Origin: Xanthobacteraceae bacterium
GTDB lineage: Bacteria > Pseudomonadota > Alphaproteobacteria > Rhizobiales > Xanthobacteraceae
Direction of reading: 5' to 3'
Assembly (NCBI GenBank): GCA_030039655.1
Contig: JASHVC010000556.1
Span: 1-9,739, forward strand
Length of the DNA: 9,739 nucleotides
Shown here: positions 1-6,253 of the stretch, in pieces
How positions within the stretch are numbered: position 1 is the stretch's first letter
Layout: each line of letters starts with the position of its first letter
The notes under the pieces: model-generated
What the model saw: only the letters and a program-made list of their open reading frames with translations
Databases searched by the model: none
Told to the model about the DNA's origin: nothing
Made by a program: the position numbers and the translations under genes

Positions 1-394
1 AATCCTCTTGAGGTGAGGCACCGGCATTAACGCCGCGCCAGCTCAGAGCCGTATCATTCGGCGCGTCGGTGATTGTGGCCGTACCCAATGTTCCCCTCGG
101 GGTTTTCCTGGATGCCGGCGCCTGCCACCTTCCATGCGGAATTTGAACTACTGGCGCACTATCGGCTAATGGCCGACATCGCTGCGGATTGTTTCCCACC
201 GCAGAATTTTCGCGGTCGCAATTTTCGACGCGATTGAAGGCTGACCGGAGATGCGCAAAACGTGGCAAGGCCGAGCTCTTGACCCACAGCAACAGCCACC
301 ACAAGGATCTGCCACACCGCAAAACTCGACCTCCCTGGCCGGTTCCTCCAGTCGCAATCTTCTGATCTGAGCGCTTGGTACGCTGCGCACACAT
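1..394 (-). CDS. Weak candidate: partial hypothetical ORF running off the left edge
   Basis: Reading the minus strand from an ATG at 394-392, about 130 codons run to the window edge with no stop, so the C-terminus would lie outside. I do not recognise the product. It begins with a basic, Gly-rich stretch, then a short hydrophobic patch (LWWLLLWV, about residues 31-38), then low-complexity polar sequence. There is no clear Shine-Dalgarno before the ATG. Third-position GC looks mediocre compared with the genes to the right. Two other minus-strand frames across the same stretch are also fairly open, and this frame stays open upstream into the antisense of the TSUP gene, so openness alone is weak evidence. 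If real, it would be transcribed divergently from the TSUP gene. More likely it is non-coding intergenic DNA. Confidence 0.2.
   Translation of the reverse strand, partial: MCAQRTKRSDQKIATGGTGQGGRVLRCGRSLWWLLLWVKSSALPRFAHLRSAFNRVENCDRENSAVGNNPQRCRPLADSAPVVQIPHGRWQAPASRKTPRGTLGTATITDAPNDTALSWRGVNAGASPQED
182..210 (+). terminator. Possible weak rho-independent terminator
   Basis: A 6-bp GC-rich stem (CTGCGG/CCGCAG) with an 11-base loop is followed at once by AATTTT. It would end transcription entering from the left edge before the TSUP gene. The stem is short, the T-run is only four bases, and the site lies inside the weak minus-strand ORF, so this is a low-confidence call. Confidence 0.2.
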
Positions 395-478
395 TCTTCG
401 GCCGATCCCGAAGCATCGACGCACGCTCGTCTCTACCTTGTTGGCGTACCGTTCCTGCCTGTCGCCGCCTGAGAAAGA

Positions 479-1222
479 ATGATGCCTGGTCCGTTCGTTG
501 TTTCGATCGCAATAACCGCGTTCCTGATCTCCGGCTTGGTCAAGGGCGTCCTCGGCATGGGGCTGCCGACCGTGGGCATCGGACTCCTAAGCCTCGTCAT
601 GACGCCGGCCGAGGCGGCGGTGCTCTTGGTCGTACCGACCCTCGTCACCAATGTCTGGCAATTGACCCTTGGGCCAGGCTTGTTGCCGCTCCTGAAACGG
701 CTGTGGCCGTTTCTGGTCGCGACCGCCGTCGTCGCGCTCCTAAGTTCCAGCCTGCTGGCCGACCCGAGTGGGCGCGCCGCGGCCTGGCTCGGCGCTGCCC
801 TAGTCGTCTATGCCGTACTCGGCTTGTGCGCGGTGCGGATGAAGGTGCCGCCCGATGCTGAACCGTGGCTCGGCCCGCTCACCGGCGCGGTGTCCGGCTT
901 GGTCACCGGCGCAACGGGTGTGTCCGGCGTTCCTGCCGTCATCTATCTCAACGGCCTCGGCTTGGATAAGGACGAACTGATTCAGGCGCTCGGCATCACC
1001 TTCACCGTAGCAATGCTCGCGCTGGCGGCTGGGCTTTGGCGTCATGGCATTTTCCACAGCGCAATCGTCGGCGGCTCGACGCTCGCGCTCGTTCCGGCGC
1101 TGCTTGGCATGCTGCTCGGGCAGTGGATCAGAAAGCGCATTAGCGCGGCGGTGTTCCGCACCTGCTTCTTCGTTGGATTGCTGCTGCTCGGCGTGCACCT
1201 CGCGTCGCGCACGCTGCTCTGA
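479..1222 (+). CDS. TSUP (TauE/SafE) family membrane transporter
   Basis: A 247-residue integral membrane protein of the TSUP family, which moves anions such as sulfite, sulfoacetate or other small organic acids across the inner membrane. Two glycine-rich repeats typical of the family's internal duplication are visible: GLVKGVLGMGLPTV at residues 19-32 and GLVTGATGVSGVPAV at 140-154. About seven or eight hydrophobic segments fill the sequence, and the length matches the family (about 240-260). Two ATGs are adjacent (479 and 482); the only Shine-Dalgarno-like sequence, GAGAAAG at 471-477, is weak and very close to the first, so either may be used. The gene is followed by a 445-base gap, so it is probably a separate transcript from the ABC operon. 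The family is clear; the substrate cannot be read from the sequence. Confidence 0.9.
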   Translation: MMPGPFVVSIAITAFLISGLVKGVLGMGLPTVGIGLLSLVMTPAEAAVLLVVPTLVTNVWQLTLGPGLLPLLKRLWPFLVATAVVALLSSSLLADPSGRAAAWLGAALVVYAVLGLCAVRMKVPPDAEPWLGPLTGAVSGLVTGATGVSGVPAVIYLNGLGLDKDELIQALGITFTVAMLALAAGLWRHGIFHSAIVGGSTLALVPALLGMLLGQWIRKRISAAVFRTCFFVGLLLLGVHLASRTLL

Positions 1223-1258
1223 ACGTCGTGGGGCTGCGTCGCGCGGGCCTCAGAGTTT
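1217..1258 (+). terminator. Possible terminator overlapping the TSUP stop codon
   Basis: CTCTGA (1217-1222, containing the stop codon) pairs with TCAGAG (1250-1255), followed by TTT. The 27-base loop between them is GC-rich and may fold further. The stem is short and the T-run only three bases, so this is a weak candidate. Confidence 0.18.
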
Positions 1259-1667
1259 CATGGTGTCTATGCATGGTTCCTGGTGCGACTCAATGTCGGT
1301 TAATGGCACATCGCGCCGGTTTTAGAATGCCCGCTGGTCGGCCGCTAACGGGGGCAACTGACATTCCGAGTTTATGAGTACACGACCTTGCGATTTTGCC
1401 CCGACATTCTGAAGGACGTACTGGGCACTATCGCTCGTCCGACACCTCACCTTGTCGAACGCGGCAGACGCGGGCGGTATTGCGCTATAACTGCGGTTCT
1501 CAGAAAATTGCCCACTCATGACATGGGATTGCCCGGTGAATTCCGCCCAACCCACTCGAAATCTGACGAGAGTTCCCGATTATCGGCTCGCGGCGCCTCT
1601 AGGAAATTCGGATTGTCGACGCCCCGCCTAAGCCGCATACTTCGCCACAAAGCCAGCGAGGGAGCCA
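1223..1667. other. Intergenic region upstream of the ABC transporter operon
   Basis: This 445-base gap contains no gene I can support. A plus-strand frame starting at 1388 runs into the substrate-binding gene in another frame, but it has no ribosome site and unconvincing composition. The operon promoter should lie here. The best -10-like hexamer is TATAAC at 1486-1491; TTGTCG at 1452-1457 is a possible -35 but sits 28 bases away, too far for a standard sigma-70 pair. No convincing operator palindrome was found. Confidence 0.45.
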
Positions 1668-2882
1668 ATGACAAAGCGGGATCGCAAATCGCGCGCAACG
1701 CGGCGCGACGTCTTGAGAAGCAGTGCGGCAACAATGGCCGCACTCGCGAGTTCGGTCTCGGCGCCGGCAATTCTCGCCGCGACACGCGAGCCGCTTAAGA
1801 TCGGCCTCCTTAATACCTTCAGCGGCCCTTCAGCTTCGACCGGTGAGTGGAACTGGTCCGGCGTCAACGTCTATCTCGATCAGGTCAACGGCATGTTTGC
1901 GGGCCGAAAGGTCGAGCTGCTCAAAGAGGACGATCAGTTCAATCCGCAGATCGGTCTGGAGAAGGTCCGGAAATTTGTCGAAAGCGACAAGGTCGATTTG
2001 ATTACCGGCATACAGGGCAGCAACATTGCGCTCGCCGTCCTTAACTACATAAAGCAGAGCAAGGCTTTCCTTTTGATCTCCGGCGCGGGTACCGATGCCA
2101 TCACGTGGGAGAGGGTGCCGTATCTGTTCCGTTCCTCGATCTCCTCGTGGCAGCTTTGCCATCCGCTGGCCGAATGGATCTACGATAATCTCGCCAAGGA
2201 AATGGTCGTGATGAGCGAGGATTATGCCGGCGGTCGCGACGTCGCGTCGGAGATCATGCAGCCATTCATCGCCAAGGGCGGCAAAATTATCCAGGAAATC
2301 TACGTTCCCATCACGGTCACCGACTACAGTCCTTACTTCACAGTTATCCGGTCGCTCAATCCGCCGGTTGTCTATAATTTCTCCACTGGCGGCGCGCACT
2401 CCATCCGTTTCGTGCAGCAATGGGGGCAATCCGGGATCAAGGCCCGGCTCGCCGGTTTCGCCGGCTTCGTCGATGCCACAACCGTGGAGCAACAGGGCCG
2501 CGCCGCGCTCGGCGTTTTGTCGGCGACGATCTATACGGACACGTTGGACAATCTCGTGAACAAGAAGTTCGTCGCCGCCTATCGCGACAAGACCAAGGAA
2601 TATCCCAATCTGTTTTCGGACTACGGTTACGTATCGATGCAGGTGATCGATACCGCCCTGCAAGCCACCGACGGAGACGCCTCCAACAAGGACAAGCTCG
2701 CCGAAGCAATGGCCAAGGTGCAATTGCAAGCGCCTCGTGGATCATTCCGCTTCGACCCGGTGACGCACAACCCGATCCAGAGCGTCTATATCTGCGAAGA
2801 GCAGGAGAAGGACGGGCGCATGGTCACGGCTACGATCGATACCAGGAAGGATGTCCAGGCGCCGGGCACTAAAAGCGGGTGA
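1668..2882 (+). CDS. ABC transporter periplasmic substrate-binding protein (Peripla_BP_6/LivJ type), Tat signal
   Basis: A 404-residue type-I periplasmic binding protein of the branched-chain amino-acid/amide family, the solute receptor for the permease and ATPases encoded just downstream. The N-terminus carries a twin-arginine motif, TRRDVLR at residues 11-17, then a hydrophobic Ala/Ser-rich stretch to about residue 38 with Ala-rich cleavage options near 34-38. It therefore appears to be exported folded through Tat. The mature protein opens with the family pattern EPLKIGLLNTFSGP (41-54); ITGIQGSNIALAV (112-124) and MVVMSEDYAGGRD (179-191) match the usual binding-lobe positions. The ATG at 1668 is supported by GAGGGAG at 1658-1664. 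Members of this family bind amino acids, urea, amides or aromatic acids; the ligand here is unknown. A 54-base gap separates the stop from the permease ATG. Confidence 0.93.
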   Translation: MTKRDRKSRATRRDVLRSSAATMAALASSVSAPAILAATREPLKIGLLNTFSGPSASTGEWNWSGVNVYLDQVNGMFAGRKVELLKEDDQFNPQIGLEKVRKFVESDKVDLITGIQGSNIALAVLNYIKQSKAFLLISGAGTDAITWERVPYLFRSSISSWQLCHPLAEWIYDNLAKEMVVMSEDYAGGRDVASEIMQPFIAKGGKIIQEIYVPITVTDYSPYFTVIRSLNPPVVYNFSTGGAHSIRFVQQWGQSGIKARLAGFAGFVDATTVEQQGRAALGVLSATIYTDTLDNLVNKKFVAAYRDKTKEYPNLFSDYGYVSMQVIDTALQATDGDASNKDKLAEAMAKVQLQAPRGSFRFDPVTHNPIQSVYICEEQEKDGRMVTATIDTRKDVQAPGTKSG

Positions 2883-2936
2883 AAAACAGCCTGCTAGGCT
2901 GCAGATCTCGCCAGGCCCGGTTTGAAACTGAGCGCT

Positions 2937-4787
2937 ATGGAATTTTTCCTTGAGCAACTTCTGAACGGGTTGGTCTACGGCAGCCTGCTGTTTCTGACAG
3001 CGGCGGGATTGTCGCTCATCTTTGGCCTGATGAACGTGGTCAGCCTGGCGCACGGCTCGTTCTTCATGCTTGGCGGCTTTGTCGGCTTTTCTCTGTTTCG
3101 GCTGACCCACAGTTTTTGGCTTGCCTTCGTGCTGGCACCAATGCCGATTACACTCATTGGCGTCGCCATGGAAATGGCCTTTCTGCGCCCGCTCTACAGA
3201 CGCGGCCATCTCGATCAGGTGCTGCTGACTTTCGGCTTCACGTTCATCTTCTTCGACGCTGTGCAGACAATCTGGGGGCGTGACGTTCACGCCCTGCCGC
3301 CGCCAGCCGGACTCGATGGCGTGGTCGAACTGGGTTCGGCCGTTTTTTCCAGTTACCGGCTTTTCATCATCGCCGCCGGAGCCGCGATTGCGTTGTTGCT
3401 GTGGCTGTTTCTCGAACGCTCGCGGCTTGGCGCGATGGTGCGCGCCGGCGTCGATGATGCGGCAATGGCGGGGGGACTAGGCTGCAATATTCCGGCGCTG
3501 TTCAGCGCGATCTTCGGAGCGGGCGTGGCCCTGGCGGCACTCGGCGGCGTCGCCGCCGGCCCGATTTTCGGCATGTATCCCGGCGAGGATACCGAAATCC
3601 TGATCCCCGCGTTTATCGTGATCGTCGTTGGCGGTATGGGAAGCCTGCGCGGGGCGTTTATCGGCAGCTTGTTGATCGGGGAGGCCGACACATTCGGCAA
3701 GGCGTACCTGCCGGGGCTTGCTCTGTTCCTGATCTATCTGGTCACCGCCGTCGTCCTTTTGACGCGGCCGCAAGGGCTGTTTGGCATCAAATACGCCACC
3801 GCTGCGGCACCGCCCGGCGCAGCTCCACAAATACCACTGCAATCGCGCCGAGCTGTGCTGATGGCGCTCGTCGCGGTCGCGGCACTCACCCTCTATCCGT
3901 TTATCGTCTCTGATTACCAGCGTGCGCTCGTTACCGAGCTTTTCATCTTCGCGATCTTCGCCATCAGCCTTGATCTGCTGCTGGGCTATACGGGTCTGAT
4001 GTCGCTGGGCCACGCCGGGTTTTTCGGCCTCGGCGCTTATGTCGTTATCGTGCTCGGATCGCTTTTTGGTCTCAATGCCTGGCTCGGCATTGTCTTGGGC
4101 ATTGCGGCAGCGGCGCTCGCCGCGCTTATTATTGGTTATTTTTCCGTGCGTACGAGCGGCATTCCGTTCTTGATGCTCACGCTCGCGTTTTCGCAACTCA
4201 TCTACACGGTGGCACTGAAGTGGCGCGATGTCACCGGCGGCTCCGACGGAATTGGCATTCCCGAAAAGCCGAGCTTCTTCGGATTCAATCTCGCTCACTC
4301 GCTGCCCATGTATTTTGTGGGGCTTATCTTCTTTGTATTGTGTTTCATTGCGCTCCGCCGGCTGGTCGCCTCGCCGCTGGGACGCATATTCGTCGGCATC
4401 CGCGAGAATGAAACCCGAATGCTCGCGCTCGGTTATGCGACGCGGCGCTATAAGCTTGCGTCTTTCACCATTGGGGGTGCATTCGCAGGCCTTGCCGGCG
4501 GTCTCTACGCCATTTTTAATGGATTCATCTCGCCCGACGCCGTTTATTGGAGCGCGTCGGGCGATATTCTCATCATGGTGATGCTCGGCGGCGCCGGTAC
4601 TTTGATCGGCCCGGTCTTCGGCTCGGCCGCTTTTCTGCTCATGAAGAACTTGGTGAGCAGCTACAGCGATCACTGGCTCTTCATCATCGGCGTCATCTTC
4701 GTTGCGTGCGTGCTTTTCTTCCCAGGTGGCCTTTGGAGCATTATCGGCCAGGTGCGGTTTCGCGTGCGGGCGGAGGCGCCCGCATGA
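2937..4787 (+). CDS. Fused LivH-LivM branched-chain-type ABC permease
   Basis: One polypeptide of about 616 residues carries both inner-membrane permease halves of a LivHMGF-type importer, which are normally separate proteins of about 300-400 residues. The LivH half fills roughly residues 1-290, with GLSLIFGLMNVVSLAHGSFF near the start and VVGGMGSLRGAFIGSLLIGE near its end. A hydrophilic Ala/Pro-rich linker of about 20 residues follows. The LivM half starts near residue 305 and contains LLLGYTGLMSLGHAGFFGLG at about 345-365, with a Gly-rich segment (GGAGTLIGPVFGSAAF) near the C-terminus. No stop or frameshift interrupts the junction. The start is uncertain: an in-frame TTG at 2922 would add five residues, and neither start has a good Shine-Dalgarno. 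The stop overlaps the next gene's start as ATGA, indicating translational coupling. The solute is unknown. Confidence 0.92.
   Translation: MEFFLEQLLNGLVYGSLLFLTAAGLSLIFGLMNVVSLAHGSFFMLGGFVGFSLFRLTHSFWLAFVLAPMPITLIGVAMEMAFLRPLYRRGHLDQVLLTFGFTFIFFDAVQTIWGRDVHALPPPAGLDGVVELGSAVFSSYRLFIIAAGAAIALLLWLFLERSRLGAMVRAGVDDAAMAGGLGCNIPALFSAIFGAGVALAALGGVAAGPIFGMYPGEDTEILIPAFIVIVVGGMGSLRGAFIGSLLIGEADTFGKAYLPGLALFLIYLVTAVVLLTRPQGLFGIKYATAAAPPGAAPQIPLQSRRAVLMALVAVAALTLYPFIVSDYQRALVTELFIFAIFAISLDLLLGYTGLMSLGHAGFFGLGAYVVIVLGSLFGLNAWLGIVLGIAAAALAALIIGYFSVRTSGIPFLMLTLAFSQLIYTVALKWRDVTGGSDGIGIPEKPSFFGFNLAHSLPMYFVGLIFFVLCFIALRRLVASPLGRIFVGIRENETRMLALGYATRRYKLASFTIGGAFAGLAGGLYAIFNGFISPDAVYWSASGDILIMVMLGGAGTLIGPVFGSAAFLLMKNLVSSYSDHWLFIIGVIFVACVLFFPGGLWSIIGQVRFRVRAEAPA
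4772..4776 (+). promoter_or_regulatory. Shine-Dalgarno site fixing the LivG-type start
   Basis: GGAGG ends 7 bases before the ATG at 4784. The frame is open further upstream, so this perfect site is what argues for 4784 rather than an earlier start. It lies inside the 3' end of the permease gene, as expected for coupled translation across the ATGA overlap. Confidence 0.8.
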
Positions 4788-5527
4788 ACGTTCTGCAGCT
4801 TGAGGATCTTTTCTGCGCTTTCGGTAGTCTGGTCGTCACCAAACACATTAATCTCACGATCCAGCGCGGCGAACGCCACTGCATCATTGGCCCCAACGGC
4901 GCCGGAAAAACCAGCCTCCTCAATCAGATCGGCGGTCAACTCCACCCCAATGCCGGCCGCATTCTGCTTGACAGCTCCGAGATCACCGGTTGGCCGCCAA
5001 ACCGAATTGCGCAGGCGGGCGTGGCGCGCACCTTTCAGCGCAACAACCTGTTCTTCAATCTTTCTGTGCTGGAGAATCTACAGTTGGCCGTTACGGCACG
5101 GCGCAGCCTGCCATGGAATTTTTGGACGGCGGCCGACCGCATCAGCCCCATCGTCGATCAAGCCAAGGCACTTCTGGCACGCGTGCAAATCGTGGGCGAT
5201 CCGCGGCGCCTTGTTCGCAACCTTTCCTATGGCGAGCAACGCCAATTGGAGATTGGCGTCGCGCTCGCCGCCGATCCAATCCTGCTTCTGCTGGACGAGC
5301 CGACCTCGGGAATGTCGCCGGCCGAAACCGAGCGGATGATGGCGCTGATCGCGAGCCTGCCGCGGACCCTCACTGTTTTGATGATCGAACACGATATGAA
5401 CGTGGTCTTTACCGTCGCCGACCGCATTACCGTGCTTCACTACGGCGAGGTCTTGGCGAGCGGTCCACCCGACGCCATTCGCGCCGAGAGCCGCGTCCGT
5501 GAAGTCTATCTGGGGACGCGGCACTGA
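4784..5527 (+). CDS. LivG-type ABC transporter ATP-binding protein
   Basis: A 247-residue cytoplasmic ATPase that powers the importer as one half of a LivG-LivF heterodimer. Motifs in order: Walker A GPNGAGKTS at residues 36-44, Q-loop RTFQ at 82-85, signature LSYGEQ at 147-152, Walker B LLLLDEP ending at 173, and switch histidine in IEHDM (H203). All key nucleotide-binding residues are present, and length is near the family norm of about 250. The insertion between Q-loop and signature (about residues 105-145) is typical of LivG. The start at 4784 was chosen for its GGAGG site and because the protein then begins at the first family-like beta strand (NVLQLEDLFCAFG). The start overlaps the permease stop; the stop is one base before the LivF-type ATG. 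Expression is therefore expected to be tightly coupled. Confidence 0.93.
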   Translation: MNVLQLEDLFCAFGSLVVTKHINLTIQRGERHCIIGPNGAGKTSLLNQIGGQLHPNAGRILLDSSEITGWPPNRIAQAGVARTFQRNNLFFNLSVLENLQLAVTARRSLPWNFWTAADRISPIVDQAKALLARVQIVGDPRRLVRNLSYGEQRQLEIGVALAADPILLLLDEPTSGMSPAETERMMALIASLPRTLTVLMIEHDMNVVFTVADRITVLHYGEVLASGPPDAIRAESRVREVYLGTRH

Positions 5528-5528
5528 C

Positions 5529-6224
5529 ATGCTCGAACTCGAGGGCGTCAATACTTATTACGGCGACAGCCACATGTTGCGCGGTGTTTCCTTCACGGTG
5601 CGCGAGGGCGAGGTGGTCTGTCTGCTCGGCCGCAACGGCGCGGGCAAGACGACCACGATCCTGACCACCATGGGTTATCTCAAGCCGCGCTCGGGTCGCA
5701 TCATCTATCGCGGCCGCGATATTACGATGCTGCAACCGTACGAGATCGCGCGCCTCGGCGTCGGTTATGTGCCACAGGAGCGCGGGATCTTTCCCAGTCT
5801 GACTGTCGGTGAAAATCTTACAGTCTTCGCCCGCGATGGTCGGGGCCGAGGTTGGACCTTGCATCGCGTGTATGAACTGTTTCCTGCTTTGCAAGCACGA
5901 AGCACCAATCTGGGTTTTCAACTTTCTGGTGGCGAGCAGCAAATGTTGTCGATCGCACGGGCGCTCATGCTCAATCCAAGCCTCTTAGTGCTCGACGAAC
6001 CGTCCGAGGGCCTCGCACCACTGATCCTCCAGCAAATCGTAGACGCGCTTAAGAGCCTCAAGAGCGATGGCCAAGCGATTCTCCTCGTTGAGCAAAACCT
6101 GCCTACGGCGTTGGCGCTGGGCAACCGTCACCTCATCCTGAGCAAGGGCGAGATCTGCTACAGCGGCAGCTCGACCGAGCTGGATGGTAACGAGACGGTG
6201 CTGCGCGACTATCTGGGCGTGTGA
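5529..6224 (+). CDS. LivF-type ABC transporter ATP-binding protein
   Basis: A 231-residue ATPase, the second nucleotide-binding subunit of the importer. Walker A GRNGAGKTT is at residues 34-42, the Q-loop is YVPQERGIFP (80-89), the signature is LSGGEQQ at 132-138, and Walker B LLVLDEPSEGLAP is at 152-164. The switch region reads LLVEQN, with Gln where most ABC ATPases have His, which is normal for LivF. The LivF-specific phrases YVPQERGIFPSLTV and DEPSEGLAP separate it clearly from its LivG partner. The ATG at 5529 gives the usual start (LELEGVNTYYG); an in-frame upstream start at 5499 would lie inside the preceding gene and adds non-family sequence. Only a loose GGGGA (5512-5516) serves as ribosome site, so translation probably depends on coupling to the preceding gene, whose stop ends one base upstream. 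Confidence 0.93.
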   Translation: MLELEGVNTYYGDSHMLRGVSFTVREGEVVCLLGRNGAGKTTTILTTMGYLKPRSGRIIYRGRDITMLQPYEIARLGVGYVPQERGIFPSLTVGENLTVFARDGRGRGWTLHRVYELFPALQARSTNLGFQLSGGEQQMLSIARALMLNPSLLVLDEPSEGLAPLILQQIVDALKSLKSDGQAILLVEQNLPTALALGNRHLILSKGEICYSGSSTELDGNETVLRDYLGV

Positions 6225-6253
6225 TCCGTTTTGACAGCGATCGGTGAGCCGCA

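Larger units (their letters stand above)
1..478. other. Intergenic region upstream of the TSUP gene
   Basis: No plus-strand gene is visible here: the plus frames are broken by several stops. It holds two neighbouring inverted repeats: CTGCGG (182-187) with CCGCAG (199-204), followed by AATTTT, and CGCG-g-TCG (211-218) with CGACGCG (226-232). The first resembles a weak rho-independent terminator for plus-strand transcription, but the stem is only 6 base pairs and no upstream plus-strand gene is in view. No confident promoter for the TSUP gene was found. Confidence 0.5.

Noticed and set aside
93..106. CCCC-TC-GGGG followed by TTTT, resembling a tiny terminator
   Set aside because: The usable stem is only three to four base pairs, too short to be convincing.
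159..512. 117-codon minus-strand ORF before and into the TSUP gene
   Set aside because: It overlaps the TSUP start, is Arg/Ser-rich without recognisable domains, and competes with other equally open minus frames over the same stretch.
1322..1555. 77-codon minus-strand ORF in the gap before the ABC operon
   Set aside because: It has no ribosome site and no recognisable domain; it could be a remnant of an intergenic repeat but I cannot show that from this window.
1388..1798. 136-codon plus-strand ORF crossing into the start of the substrate-binding protein gene
   Set aside because: It overlaps the well-supported gene in another frame, has no ribosome site, and encodes a basic, low-complexity sequence typical of an out-of-frame shadow in high-GC DNA.
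1830..2729. 299-codon minus-strand ORF antisense to the substrate-binding gene
   Set aside because: The plus strand carries an unmistakable binding-protein sequence with signal peptide and ribosome site; the antisense frame has no recognisable features.
3477..4673. 398-codon minus-strand ORF antisense to the fused permease
   Set aside because: It is exactly antisense to a clear membrane-protein gene; the charged translation is the usual reverse-complement image of hydrophobic codons.
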